64,000 nucleotides of DNA from Chloroflexota bacterium (GCA_014360825.1 JACIWT010000008.1:1-64000), one strand, 5' to 3'; positions 15,470-24,285 are shown, numbered from the stretch's first letter. The notes: generated by a model from the sequence alone, not told the origin. Made by a program: numbers and translations.

Positions 15470-16537
15470 TTAGCCAGTCGAGTTAGTAAGTAAACTATTG
15501 CCAGATATAAACACCCGCTCGTAAGCCCGCCGGATGATTTCAAAAGATATGTCAACGGCCCGAAGAACTTCCGCAGCGCTTAGCCGGATCTCGCGTCCTT
15601 CCATCTCTCCAGACCGAACTCTCTCGAGATATTTGCGATCAATAACTCCCAAATTGTGAGTAATAGGATGCCGCTTCTCAAATGCAAGTCCAAGGTCATT
15701 CAAATCCCTCTCACTGATACCCTCAAAGAGTTCTAAACCTACGTGATTTCTGAAAGTTTCCGCCGCTGCAGCAATGTTCTGATACGAATTACGAATGTTG
15801 CGCTCCACTACACGGTCGACCTCTTCAGGTGCCATGCCGCTCCTAAGCAAGTGCCGTCTTGTTATCGCTTTTAGAACGGCTTCAAAGATTGATACAACAT
15901 CCTCAAGGGCGTTCTCAATATCTCGGGCGGCAACTCGGGCACCAAGTTCGAGCCGACGCGCATCGACGGTGGCGAGAGTCTTTCGGACAACAGCGAGCTC
16001 CTCACTAACGTGGCTTATGAAGATATCAGTTCCACAATCTGGGCACCAAGTCGCAAGACCAAACACTGCGTGTTCAAGCCCGCAATGGGGACAAGTAAGG
16101 TCCCGTCGTAACTCTTCCTCAACTGGACGAGAAACCGGACTCAGTCTGGCTTCCCTATAGGAGATTTCAAGCGAGAGGAGACCACCATCTATCTTTTTCT
16201 TTCCAGCGGGTCCGAGGTCAAGCGCCTCCCGAATAGTGCGATTGATACCTTTAATGGCCTCATTTCCTACCAATTGCAAGACATATTTCTGCTGAGCCTT
16301 CGTCAAGAATTCGCTCGGGGAGTCTCCATGTCGACAATAGGGACAATATGCAATAGATTGACCCTGAGTGATGCCAGTTCCTGGTTTCACTTTGAAGTAT
16401 CCAGGTGAGCACGTTTGGTCAGGGCATTCACGCCCGACCATCCCGTCCGCATCAAGAGGAATTTTCACTCTGAATTCATATCTGTTAGGTCCAACACGGC
16501 GGCCTCCTAATGGGCCGCCTTCTTCGAATATTGACAT
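15470..16537 (-). CDS. Zinc-ribbon protein with a C-terminal HEPN-like domain
   Basis: The ATG at 16537 behind GGAGTTGTTTTCA gives 355 residues. Zinc-binding pairs are seen at CPDQTC, YCPYC, TCPHCGLEHAVFG and TWCPDCG. The C-terminal 150 residues are helical and carry EKRHPITHN, an R-x4-H motif as in HEPN RNases. Zinc ribbons plus HEPN are seen in phage-defence and stress proteins, but I do not recognise this exact family. The DNA is clearly richer in A and T than its neighbours, a sign of recent transfer. It is flanked by a repeat island at 16.8 kb. Confidence 0.6.
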   Translation of the reverse strand: MSIFEEGGPLGGRRVGPNRYEFRVKIPLDADGMVGRECPDQTCSPGYFKVKPGTGITQGQSIAYCPYCRHGDSPSEFLTKAQQKYVLQLVGNEAIKGINRTIREALDLGPAGKKKIDGGLLSLEISYREARLSPVSRPVEEELRRDLTCPHCGLEHAVFGLATWCPDCGTDIFISHVSEELAVVRKTLATVDARRLELGARVAARDIENALEDVVSIFEAVLKAITRRHLLRSGMAPEEVDRVVERNIRNSYQNIAAAAETFRNHVGLELFEGISERDLNDLGLAFEKRHPITHNLGVIDRKYLERVRSGEMEGREIRLSAAEVLRAVDISFEIIRRAYERVFISGNSLLTNSTG

Positions 16538-16784
16538 TGAAAACAACTCCGACAACGCCAAACTATCTGGATGTATCAAGGCTGGCTATCTATAGCTGTA
16601 CCAAATGGCAGGTACAGAATCTGCACAATGCGCCACAGAGTTACGTATTATGGATTTTGCCTTTACACGGATTTTCAATTGGTTTACAATCACATTATAA
16701 GGCCAGGCTCCCCGTTTGTCAACGTGTTTTCGCCCACCCCAAACCCCACGCCACCCGGCTCGAAATGGAAACCTCCCCAACCGC

Positions 16785-16985
16785 CAAAACAGTCCCGCAG
16801 GGACTTCCTGCCTGTAGCCGTCGAATTCCATTCGACGGCAGGGGCAGGCGCATGCAATCGCCCCACCCGGGCGATTTCATTCGACGGCGGGCGCAGGCGC
16901 ATGCAATCGTCGCACCCGGGCAATTTATTCGACGGCTAATTCAGGTGCATGCAGCGGTCGCAGGCGGGCAATTCATTGGAGGCGA
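16785..16985. repeat. Hairpin island
   Basis: It begins with the dyad AGTCCCGCAGGGACT and continues with four degenerate units built on TTCGACGGC..., each followed by GGGGCAGGCGCATGCAATCG or a variant. The unit GCAGGCGCATGCAATCG repeats at 16850 and 16890. No gene. The rest of the gap 16538-17146 is A/T-rich (16580-16710), presumably holding the promoter of the HEPN gene, then a short unique stretch with the ribosome site of the aminotransferase gene. Confidence 0.8.
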
Positions 16986-17146
16986 GGAGGCTGGGCGTAG
17001 ACGGACGTTCCACCCTTCACAAAAGCCGCAAAATGTGATAAAATGGCGGTGAGCAAAAGGTCCCGGCGACGATGGCCAGCCCCGAACTTGCCGCCAGACG
17101 CTGGGAACCGCCTGGGAGAAAAACTGCACACATGGAGGGAAACACA

Positions 17147-18325
17147 ATGTCTGTGACGTACCGTGATCTCAATCCGCCAGCCCGGCTCCTCCTGGGCCCC
17201 GGCCCCAGTAACGCCGACCCCCGCGTCCTGCGGGCCATGACTACAGCGCCGATCGGCTATTTCGACCCCGACTTCTTCCAAATCATGGACGAAACCAAGC
17301 AGTTGCTCCAATACACCTTCCAGACCAGTAATCCCCTCACCCTCCCCATCTCCGGCACCGGCACTGCAGGTATGGAGGCGGCGCTCTGCAACGTCATCGA
17401 GCCCGGCGACACCGTGGCCGTGTGCGTCAGCGGCTTCTTCAGCGACCGAATGTGCGACATCGTCGAGCGCTGCCAGGGGAAACTGATCCGCATCGAGGCG
17501 GAGTGGGGCCGCATCATTGACCCCCAGCAGGTCGAATCCGTCCTGAAGCAGTCCAAGGTCAAGGTGGTGGCCGTCGTGCACGCCGAGACTTCCACCGGCG
17601 TTCTCCAGCCCCTGGGAGATATCAGCCGCCTGGCTCACAAATATGGAGCCCTTCTGCTGGTGGACGCGGTGACATCCTTGGGCGGCTGCCCGCTCAAGGT
17701 GGACGAGTGGGGTCTGGATGTGGTGTACAGTGGCAGCCAGAAGTGCTTGAGTTGTCCGCCTGGGCTGGCGCCCATCACCTTCTCGGCACGGGCGCAGGCG
17801 GTCCTGGACGGGCGGCGCACCAAGGTGCCGAGTTTCTACCTCGACCTGTCCCTCATCCGGCGCTACTGGGGTGAGGAACGGGTGTATCACCACACCCCGC
17901 CCACCAATATGTGCTACGCCTTCCGAGAGGCCCTGCGCGTGGTCCAAGAGGAGGGGTTGGAGGCTCGCTGGCAGCGCCACGAACTGAATCATCGCGCCCT
18001 GATGGCTGGGCTGCAGGCCATGGGACTGGAGCCTTTCGCCCAGGCGGGCCACTGGCTGCCCTCGCTGAACGTCGTGCGCGTCCCGGAGGGCATCCAGGAC
18101 GCCAAGGTGAGGGGCAGGCTACTCCAGGATTACGGCATCGAGATCGGCGGGGGATTGGGCAAACTGAAGGGGCAGATCTGGCGCATCGGCCTGATGGGCT
18201 ACAACTCCACCAGGAAATCGGTCCTCCTATTCCTCGCCGCGCTGGAGGCGGTGCTGCAGGCGGAGGGATATCCGGTGCGGTCTGGAGCTGCCCTGACCGC
18301 TGCGGAACAGGTGTATCGAGGATGA
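17147..18325 (+). CDS. Alanine-glyoxylate/serine aminotransferase, class V
   Basis: The ATG at 17147 behind GGAGGGAAACAC gives 392 residues, the usual length for AGXT-type enzymes. Landmarks are LLLGPGPSNADPRVL at the N-terminus, SGTGTAGMEAAL for cofactor phosphate binding, DAVTSLGG with the PLP-binding Asp, and GSQKCLSCPPGL with the Schiff-base Lys. AGXT-type enzymes transfer an amino group from alanine or serine to glyoxylate, giving glycine. It overlaps the aldolase gene by 4 bases (ATGA). Together with the HOGA1-like aldolase and GlcD this points to glyoxylate handling. Confidence 0.9.
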   Translation: MSVTYRDLNPPARLLLGPGPSNADPRVLRAMTTAPIGYFDPDFFQIMDETKQLLQYTFQTSNPLTLPISGTGTAGMEAALCNVIEPGDTVAVCVSGFFSDRMCDIVERCQGKLIRIEAEWGRIIDPQQVESVLKQSKVKVVAVVHAETSTGVLQPLGDISRLAHKYGALLLVDAVTSLGGCPLKVDEWGLDVVYSGSQKCLSCPPGLAPITFSARAQAVLDGRRTKVPSFYLDLSLIRRYWGEERVYHHTPPTNMCYAFREALRVVQEEGLEARWQRHELNHRALMAGLQAMGLEPFAQAGHWLPSLNVVRVPEGIQDAKVRGRLLQDYGIEIGGGLGKLKGQIWRIGLMGYNSTRKSVLLFLAALEAVLQAEGYPVRSGAALTAAEQVYRG

Positions 18326-19218
18326 AAGGGTTATCGCTATCGGGAGTATACGCTCCCATCCCCACCCCTTTCGACAACGACGGGGCCGTCGCACACGACA
18401 AATTGGCCGAGAACATCGCCAAATGGATGGAAACACCCCTCGCGGGGCTCGTGGTCCTGGGCAGCAACGGTGAATACGTCTACCTGAGCGATGAGGAAAA
18501 GGTAGAGGTGCTGAAAACTGCCCGCCAGGCTATCCCCAAAGATAGACTGTTCATCGCCGGCACAGGCTGTGAGTCCACCCGGTGCACTTTGGAACTGACG
18601 GAGCGCGCCGCGGCGATCGGGGCCGATGCGGCCATGGTCATCACCCCGAGTTATTACACCAAGGCGGACCCTGCGGCGATGCAGCGGCACTTCCTGCAGT
18701 TGGCCGAGCACTCCCCGTTGCCCATCCTCCTGTACAATATGCCGTCCCGCACGGGCGTTGACCTCTCGGCGGAAACCGTGTTGAAACTGGCACAGCATCC
18801 CAACATCATCGGCATTAAGGACAGCGGGGGGAACGTGGTCAAGTTAGGGGACATTATCCGGGCTGCTCCCCCACACTTCAGTGTCTTGGCCGGCTCAGCC
18901 TGTTTTCTCTACCCGGCTCTGATTCTGGGCGCGGTGGGCGGGGTTGCGGCCCTCGCCAACATCGCTGCGGAACAGTGCTATCGCCTGTACCAGTGCGCTC
19001 GAGAGGGACGGCACGATGAAGCACGACAGTTGCAGTTGAAGATGATCCCTGCCAACACTGCCGCAACTGCCCGCTTTGGCGTCCCAGGCCTGAAATTAGC
19101 CCTGGATTGGCTGGGCTACTACGGTGGGCCACCGCGCTCGCCCCTTGGACCGCTCGACGAGGCTCAACAAGCCGCGTTGCGCGCCACCTTGGTCGAAGGG
19201 GGGATTTTGCCAGCCTGA
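18322..19218 (+). CDS. 4-hydroxy-2-oxoglutarate aldolase-like protein (DapA family)
   Basis: 298 residues, a DHDPS/NAL-type TIM barrel. The Schiff-base Lys is in GIKDSGGN and the catalytic Tyr in LLYNMPSRTG. Where DapA has GTTGE, this protein has VLGSNGEYVYLSDEEK, and it also shows AGTGCEST, LAGSACF, GAVGGVAALAN and a WLGYYGGP ending. These match, as I recall, human HOGA1, which splits 4-hydroxy-2-oxoglutarate into pyruvate and glyoxylate. With an aminotransferase for glyoxylate upstream, that activity is favoured over lysine synthesis. The ATGA overlap with the upstream gene shows tight coupling. Confidence 0.85.
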   Translation: MKGLSLSGVYAPIPTPFDNDGAVAHDKLAENIAKWMETPLAGLVVLGSNGEYVYLSDEEKVEVLKTARQAIPKDRLFIAGTGCESTRCTLELTERAAAIGADAAMVITPSYYTKADPAAMQRHFLQLAEHSPLPILLYNMPSRTGVDLSAETVLKLAQHPNIIGIKDSGGNVVKLGDIIRAAPPHFSVLAGSACFLYPALILGAVGGVAALANIAAEQCYRLYQCAREGRHDEARQLQLKMIPANTAATARFGVPGLKLALDWLGYYGGPPRSPLGPLDEAQQAALRATLVEGGILPA

Positions 19219-19236
19219 GCAGGGGAGGCATCGCAA

Positions 19237-20634
19237 ATGTATAAGAAAGTCGACGCTGGCATTGTCGAGGCGCTGCGCCAGATCGTGGGCGAGAGCAATG
19301 TCCTGGTGCGCGCCGAGGACATGGAGCCCTACACCCACGACCAGGTGGTGGGTTTGCGCGCCGATCCAGAGGTGGTGGTCAGGGTCACCAGCGCCCAGCA
19401 GATCTCCGATATCTTCCGGCTGGCCCAGCAAGAGCGGGTGCCGGTTACCCCGAGGGGAGCGGGGTGGGGGCTGAGCGGCGGGGCGGTGCCGATGTGTGGC
19501 GGGATCGTCCTGTCGCTGGAGAAGATGAACCGCATCCTGGAGATCGACAAGGAAAACCTGATGGTCACCGTCGAACCGGGGGTCATCACCGGCGACATCC
19601 ACCGCGCGGTGGAGGCAGAGGGACTGTTCTACCCGCCAGACCCAGCCAGCCTCGATTCGTGCACCATCGGGGGGAACATCGCCGAGTGCGCCGGCGGTCC
19701 GAGAGCAGTCAAGTACGGCGTGACCAGGCACTACGTGTGCGGTCTGGAGGCAGTGCTGCCCTCGGGCGATATCATCACTTGCGGCGGGAAACTGGTCAAG
19801 AACGTTACCGGCTATGACCTGGTGCAACTCTTGATCGGCTCAGAGGGTACCCTGGCAGTGGTAACCAAAATCATCCTGCGCCTGATCCCCTTGCCCAAAG
19901 TGCAGGTGGACCTACTGGTGCCGTATGACGATTTCCAGGCGGCGGCCAACACCGTCTCCGCCATCATCGCCCATCGTATCGTGCCCACCACCATCGAGTT
20001 TATGGAGCGAGACAGCATTCTGGCCGTAGAGCGCCTCCTGCAGCAGGAAGTGCCATACGACGACGCGGAGGCTCATTTGCTCATCCAACTCGACGGCAAC
20101 CGCCGGGAGGCGGTGGATGCGGATTTCGAGGAGGTAGGCGACTTGTGCCTGGAACACGGGGCGCGCGACGTGATGGTGGCCAGGGATCGGCTCACCCGCG
20201 ATCGGCTGTGGCACGCCCGGCGCATGATCATCGAGGCCCTCAAGCATGAGAGCCCCATCAATCACATGGAGGACGTGGTGGTGCCACGGTCCGAGATACC
20301 GCCTTTGCTGAAGGGGATCAAGGACATCTCCAGGAAGCACGGGGTACGCATCATTAACTTCGGCCACGCCGGCGACGGCAACGTGCACGTCAACGTCCTC
20401 AAAGACGACCTCGCTGATGAGCAATGGGAGGTGGTGGTGCCAGCCGTCGCCGAGGAGATATACCGGCTCACCCTGTCATTGGGGGGAATGATCACGGGCG
20501 AGCATGGGGTCGGCGCCACCCGCCGTCGGTATCTCCCCTTGGCGCTGGACGAGGCTCAGATCGAGGTGATGCGCCGCATCCGGGCCGCCTTCGACCCCCA
20601 TCAGATCCTGAACCCGGCGAAGATCTTCCCGTAA
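19237..20634 (+). CDS. glcD: GlcD-type FAD-dependent 2-hydroxyacid oxidase
   Basis: 465 residues, the full length of the GlcD/lactate dehydrogenase family. The FAD-binding part reads PVTPRGAGWGLSGGAVP and PASLDSCTIGGNIAECAGGP; the C-terminal cap has FGHAGDGNVHVNV with metal-binding His residues and GEHGVGATRRRYL; it ends FDPHQILNPAKIFP. The enzyme oxidises glycolate to glyoxylate or D-lactate to pyruvate, usually with Fe-S partners GlcE and GlcF, which are missing here. GGGGAGGCATCGCAA precedes the ATG. 18 bases after the aldolase gene, so third gene of the operon. Confidence 0.92.
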   Translation: MYKKVDAGIVEALRQIVGESNVLVRAEDMEPYTHDQVVGLRADPEVVVRVTSAQQISDIFRLAQQERVPVTPRGAGWGLSGGAVPMCGGIVLSLEKMNRILEIDKENLMVTVEPGVITGDIHRAVEAEGLFYPPDPASLDSCTIGGNIAECAGGPRAVKYGVTRHYVCGLEAVLPSGDIITCGGKLVKNVTGYDLVQLLIGSEGTLAVVTKIILRLIPLPKVQVDLLVPYDDFQAAANTVSAIIAHRIVPTTIEFMERDSILAVERLLQQEVPYDDAEAHLLIQLDGNRREAVDADFEEVGDLCLEHGARDVMVARDRLTRDRLWHARRMIIEALKHESPINHMEDVVVPRSEIPPLLKGIKDISRKHGVRIINFGHAGDGNVHVNVLKDDLADEQWEVVVPAVAEEIYRLTLSLGGMITGEHGVGATRRRYLPLALDEAQIEVMRRIRAAFDPHQILNPAKIFP

Positions 20635-20648
20635 GATGCCAGCCAAGA

Positions 20649-21080
20649 TCAAGACTCATTATGTAGAGCAACAACTGTGCGCATATCAGCGATAAACATC
20701 CGGAAGTCGTCCAATTCCATGCGCAAGATGTGCTTCACTTCCTCGGGGCTGACATCATTGTATAAGTGCACAACCCGATTGCGGAAAGCATTCATGGCCA
20801 GATAGGTTTCCACATGACTCGCCGGCATCAGACCTTGGCTGGCCATCACCAACAATGCCTCGCGTCCATCGCTGGGCGTGCCTAGTCGCAGGCGAGAAAT
20901 GACGTGATCCACGCAGTCCAGCATAGCCTCAACGCACATTTGCAGCAAGTGCACGGCTGTGTACAGATTACGAAAGTCGCTGTCAAACTCGGCGTCCTCC
21001 AGACTACTAAGGCGCGTTAGAAGGGCAAGATTGTCCTCAATGACCCCTAATTTTCGTTCGATGATCTCTCGGTCAATCAC
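20649..21080 (-). CDS. hepT: HepT-like HEPN toxin (DUF86)
   Basis: 143 residues with the helical DUF86/HEPN fold and the RNase motif FRNRVVHLY, an exact R-x4-H-x-Y. It starts with GTG inside the end of the mntA-like gene (8-base overlap). In the MntA/HepT system, HepT is the RNase toxin and MntA inactivates it by adding AMP groups to the Tyr of this motif (family knowledge). The gene order, antitoxin first, fits. The stop lies 15 bases from the end of glcD on the other strand. Confidence 0.9.
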   Translation of the reverse strand: MIDREIIERKLGVIEDNLALLTRLSSLEDAEFDSDFRNLYTAVHLLQMCVEAMLDCVDHVISRLRLGTPSDGREALLVMASQGLMPASHVETYLAMNAFRNRVVHLYNDVSPEEVKHILRMELDDFRMFIADMRTVVALHNES

Positions 21081-21489
21081 GTGACGCCGTCCCGAAAAAC
21101 TCCTGCAGCCGGCGATTGCGGCGGTAAGCGGTGGCCCGCCTGGCTTTCAATACGCCTTCGATGAAATCAGACACGGCGATCGGATCACGCTCGAAAAGGC
21201 TGATGCCGCTGATGGCGCGATGCTGCAGCAAAAGGCTGGCCCGATTCAGGTGAACCACTTCCACCGGCAGACCGGTCGCCTCAATCAATTTCGCTTCCAG
21301 GCGCGCCACATCGCGTCCAGTGATCGTTGGGGCCGCCTCCGCAGTGAATAGTACCGCCACATCCACGTCGCTATGAGGCATGGCACAGCCTTCGACCTGT
21401 GAGCCGTAGAGAAAGGCAGCCAGGATCCGTGGATCGGCAGCAAGTATCTTCTTGAGCCTTTCCAGTGCCGGGATCATATCTTTGCGCAT
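21073..21489 (-). CDS. mntA: MntA-like minimal nucleotidyltransferase antitoxin
   Basis: 138 residues. The polymerase-beta motif FLYGSQVEGCAMPHSDVDVAV is GS-x10-DxD, the hallmark of MntA, followed by a third acidic strand (PVEVVHLN). MntA neutralises HepT by AMPylation. GAGGAAAGTCG lies before the ATG. The basic C-terminus (ARRATAYRRNRRLQEFF) is usual. It forms a bicistronic unit with hepT. Confidence 0.9.
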   Translation of the reverse strand: MRKDMIPALERLKKILAADPRILAAFLYGSQVEGCAMPHSDVDVAVLFTAEAAPTITGRDVARLEAKLIEATGLPVEVVHLNRASLLLQHRAISGISLFERDPIAVSDFIEGVLKARRATAYRRNRRLQEFFGTASRD

Positions 21490-21566
21490 CGACTTTCCTC
21501 GCCTGTCCCAAATTATACTGCGGGCGGGAGCGAATCACAAAGTGTCACCATGTGCTGCATCTGCTC

Positions 21567-21599
21567 AGCCTTGCGAAGGTTCTAAACCTTCGCAAGGCT
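21567..21599. repeat. Long perfect hairpin
   Basis: Two 15-bp arms (AGCCTTGCGAAGGTT and its complement) around CTA. It lies 10 bases after the end of the permease gene and before mntA, so it could end the permease transcript, although there is no T run. The same word appears at 30965-30998. Confidence 0.8.
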
Positions 21600-21608
21600 A
21601 TAACTCCT

Positions 21609-22100
21609 TCACACCAACCGGCTGGCGGCATTCGCCACCAGCCCAGCGATAGGTGGCACCACAAAGGTGATGACGTAGCGCACCAGGGCCGGCTTCGGGC
21701 CGATCAGCGCTATCTCCGTGGGCAGACGCGACACTGACCACAAGGCCCAGGCAGAGACAAATCCTACCACCGCGCCCAGACCTGCCCCGGCCCGGTGGAG
21801 CGAAGCCACCAGGGGGAAGACCGCGTAGGGCGAGCCGGGTACCAATCCGCCCAGCACGCACCCGATAAGCACTCCTCTGACACCTGCCCCTGCGCCCAGC
21901 CAGCGGGTGATCAGTTCCTTAGGAACCAGCACCTGGATCAGCCCGGCGATCACGAAGCCCAGCAACAGGATCGCCAGGTTCGACCATATCATGCGCCCGG
22001 CAGCCAACAGCCCGGCCAGCGGTAGCCCGCGTCCTCGCCAGAAGGCGATTGCCATCAGTATCACCGCCACGGCAGCCAGAATCAGCGTCGCCGTATCCAT
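21609..22100 (-). CDS. Membrane permease-like protein
   Basis: The ATG at 22100 follows AAGAGGAGCAGGGCG and gives 163 residues. There are about five hydrophobic segments, for example ILLLGFVIAGLIQVLVP and YVITFVVPPIAGLVANA. The pattern of ELITRWLGAGAGVRGVLIGC and GGLVPGSPYAVFP resembles half of the YraQ/ArsP (DUF318) permeases, which export thiols or organoarsenicals, but the protein is about half their length. Substrate unknown. The upstream DUF523 gene ends 24 bases inside its 5' side, so the two overlap only if an earlier start is used. Confidence 0.6.
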   Translation of the reverse strand: MDTATLILAAVAVILMAIAFWRGRGLPLAGLLAAGRMIWSNLAILLLGFVIAGLIQVLVPKELITRWLGAGAGVRGVLIGCVLGGLVPGSPYAVFPLVASLHRAGAGLGAVVGFVSAWALWSVSRLPTEIALIGPKPALVRYVITFVVPPIAGLVANAASRLV

Positions 22101-22123
22101 CGCCCTGCTCCTCTTGTGTAGGT

Positions 22124-22615
22124 TCACCTTGCGCTTTGCCTCATCCACTCCGCCGCCTTCTCGATCTCCGCCTCACTGAACACCCTCACCCCCGCCCGCT
22201 CTAATATCGCCACCGTCACCCCTCGGCCACGCTTTTTCACTCCCGTGAAACTGCCGTCGTAGATGAACCCCCTGCCGCACGACGGGCTGCCATCCTTCAT
22301 CACCGCCACCTTCACTCCCTCTGCCCTCGCCAGATCGAGCGCCCGCCTCGCCCCATCCAAGTAGATACCCGTTACCTCTCTCCCGCCCGCCTCTCGCACA
22401 ATCGCCTCGCCGACGAGGACATCCCCGCCCTCTCCGCCAATGATCTCCGCCGGCTCCCTGGGGATGCTCATGCCGGCAGCCACTTCTGGGCAGAACGGGA
22501 TAATACGACCCTCGGCTCGCCACTCTTGCAAAATCGTGCTCCGCACGGCAGCGTCAGAGCCATCATAGCGCACCCGGCAACCCAAAAGACAAGCACTGAC
22601 GAGGATTTTGATCAT
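22124..22615 (-). CDS. DUF523 (YbbK-like) protein
   Basis: 163 residues with the DUF523 motifs ILVSACLLGCRVRYDG, PFCPEVAAGMSIPREPAEI and MKDGSPSCGRGFIYDG. Conserved cysteines suggest metal binding. In some bacteria the domain is fused to DUF1722 or acts in thiouracil removal from RNA; a role here cannot be fixed. Followed on the same strand by the permease-like gene. No strong ribosome site is seen before the ATG. Confidence 0.88.
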   Translation of the reverse strand: MIKILVSACLLGCRVRYDGSDAAVRSTILQEWRAEGRIIPFCPEVAAGMSIPREPAEIIGGEGGDVLVGEAIVREAGGREVTGIYLDGARRALDLARAEGVKVAVMKDGSPSCGRGFIYDGSFTGVKKRGRGVTVAILERAGVRVFSEAEIEKAAEWMRQSAR

Positions 22616-22700
22616 GCTTGCTGTCTGGCTAACCCTCTTTACAAGAATGACTCTTTCTACAGGCGGTTGTGGGGGCCTGAATGAACCTCGTTACCCCATC

Positions 22701-23207
22701 TCAGTTTTCTGCCAAGAGGCCGATCAGAAAAGTGGGAACGTTTATTGGCAGCACGCTGAAGCACGTATGGGCCAGGGAGTAATCAGCCATATTCTGGACA
22801 CTCTTAGGACGCGTAGGGAAGAACGAACCCGGGTCGGCGGGCACAATCAAAACAGCCAAGGAGAGGAGGCCGTTCGCTAATCCATACTGAAACTTGTAGT
22901 AATCTCTGTACAACGCCGCGCTGTTGCCAAACTGTATTTCTACGAATACGAGGCCCTTTCTGAAATCACCGATAAGTCTGGGATCTCGGCTAAGCAAAGG
23001 TTGAGGTTCCCAGCCTCGGTTGCGGAACTCACGCCCAAAGGCTCTATTGTATCCCGCCTGATGCTTGTAGGTAGTGCCGTCTTCGCGGTAACCGAATTCG
23101 TAAGCCCATCGGACTGCTGCAATGACTGATTGGACTTCTTGAATCTCGTCACGAAGGGTCTCTCTTAAGTAATCACCGCAGTGGAAGAATGCTGTCGTGC
23201 TTTTCAT
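22701..23207 (-). CDS. BglII-like type II restriction endonuclease (orphan)
   Basis: 168 residues. The segment DFRKGLVFVEIQFGN has Asp81, Glu90 and Gln92, the same +9 and +11 spacing as the active-site Asp, Glu and Gln of BglII (recalled as D84, E93, Q95). It continues YRDYYKFQYGLANGLLSLAVLIVP, as in the BglII/BstYI fold. DNA is A/T-richer than the surroundings. No methyltransferase gene is adjacent in the window, so it would be an orphan or a retained host-protection relic. The ATG has only a weak GGTGG site upstream. Confidence 0.7.
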   Translation of the reverse strand: MKSTTAFFHCGDYLRETLRDEIQEVQSVIAAVRWAYEFGYREDGTTYKHQAGYNRAFGREFRNRGWEPQPLLSRDPRLIGDFRKGLVFVEIQFGNSAALYRDYYKFQYGLANGLLSLAVLIVPADPGSFFPTRPKSVQNMADYSLAHTCFSVLPINVPTFLIGLLAEN

Positions 23208-23338
23208 AGGCTACCACCTTTACTGGGATTAACAATAGCAACAGCCACACCAGAGGGCATCAGTCCATGTAAGTTGCTTACACAAAGGTTTACAATGCGT
23301 ACCTGCGATAATGCGTGCTGACATGTGCTTTTCTCGCG

Positions 23339-24262
23339 CTACCGGGGGTCCACGTCCCAAACCACGAAGAACTCAGTGCTGCATTTGTCGCACAGCACCG
23401 GGATGGCGTACGCGCCTTTGTCATCCTCTTGGTGATAGTAGGGAACCATCGGCGCCCTGGGTGGTACCGCGATCCCCAAGTTCATCGCCCCGCAGTGCAC
23501 ACAAGAGCAGGGGATGACGGAGAAGTCCAGACCGTATTTCATCCGGGCGATCTCGGCGGGGAAAAGTTCGGTTGAACCCTTGGCAATGGCACGACCAAGG
23601 ACCCGACCTGCCAGATGGGCCCGATGGGGGTCCGAAGCCAGGTCTTGCTGGTAGATGGAGATCAACCGCCGCACGGCATTCGGGGGCTCGCCAAGGAGGC
23701 GCGACGCAGCGATGCGAACGTCTGAATCGCCATCCTGCAGATCGGCAAAGAGGCTCTCGAAGGCCGCATCGGCCTCGGGGCCGGTGCGCCAGAGTTGACG
23801 GGCTTGCTGCTCCATCGCCTGGAGCCGGTCCGCCTTTTCGCCCCCACCGGCCTCGATCTCGGCTCGGCGCTTCTCCTGGCGGATCTCCTCCATCACCCGC
23901 TGACTGTCCAAAACCAGCGAGTAGTCCCCTCGGCGTTGGCCGAATTCCAGCGCTTGTTGAAGATCCGCCAGTGCCGCGTCGTAATTCTTCAGCAGCCGGT
24001 ACGAGACGCCCCGTTGCCAAAAGACCACGCCCACGTGCAGGGAGGTCGTGTTCGGATCGAGCAGGCCCAGGATTTCCGTGCACATCGCCACCGCCTTCCT
24101 GCGGTCTGCCTCTGAGACGCCGAGTTTTTTGACGCTTTCCCACAACTGCAGCGCCCGCTCGTCGGCACTTCCCGGCAATCTTCGCGCTGGAGAGACCTCG
24201 GGCTGTGTGCCCGGCGCACCTTTTGTCTTCCCCTTCCCCAGTAATCGGTCCAAAAACCCCAT
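23339..24262 (-). CDS. TPR-like protein with C-terminal zinc ribbon
   Basis: 307 residues. Residues about 70-130 have a tetratricopeptide-like stretch (RGVSYRLLKNYDAALADLQQ), followed by a charged coiled segment (EEIRQEKRRAEIEAGGG) and a HEAT-like piece (DSDVRIAASRLLGE). The C-terminus has CSCVHCGAMNLG and VLCDKCSTEFFV, four cysteines of a zinc ribbon. The N-terminal MGFLDRLLGKGK is amphipathic. AAAAGGAGTACGAACA precedes the ATG. Family unknown; possibly a protein-interaction adaptor. Confidence 0.65.
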   Translation of the reverse strand: MGFLDRLLGKGKTKGAPGTQPEVSPARRLPGSADERALQLWESVKKLGVSEADRRKAVAMCTEILGLLDPNTTSLHVGVVFWQRGVSYRLLKNYDAALADLQQALEFGQRRGDYSLVLDSQRVMEEIRQEKRRAEIEAGGGEKADRLQAMEQQARQLWRTGPEADAAFESLFADLQDGDSDVRIAASRLLGEPPNAVRRLISIYQQDLASDPHRAHLAGRVLGRAIAKGSTELFPAEIARMKYGLDFSVIPCSCVHCGAMNLGIAVPPRAPMVPYYHQEDDKGAYAIPVLCDKCSTEFFVVWDVDPR

Positions 24263-24285
24263 TGTTCGTACTCCTTTTGTGCCCG

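Noticed and set aside
16571-16939. Frames of 122 and 180 residues on the plus strand upstream of the aminotransferase gene
   Set aside because: They read through A/T-rich leader and palindromic repeats, have no ribosome site and resemble no protein.
21567-21599. Rho-independent terminator
   Set aside because: The hairpin is long but no run of T follows on either strand, so it is listed as a repeat and the terminator role left open.
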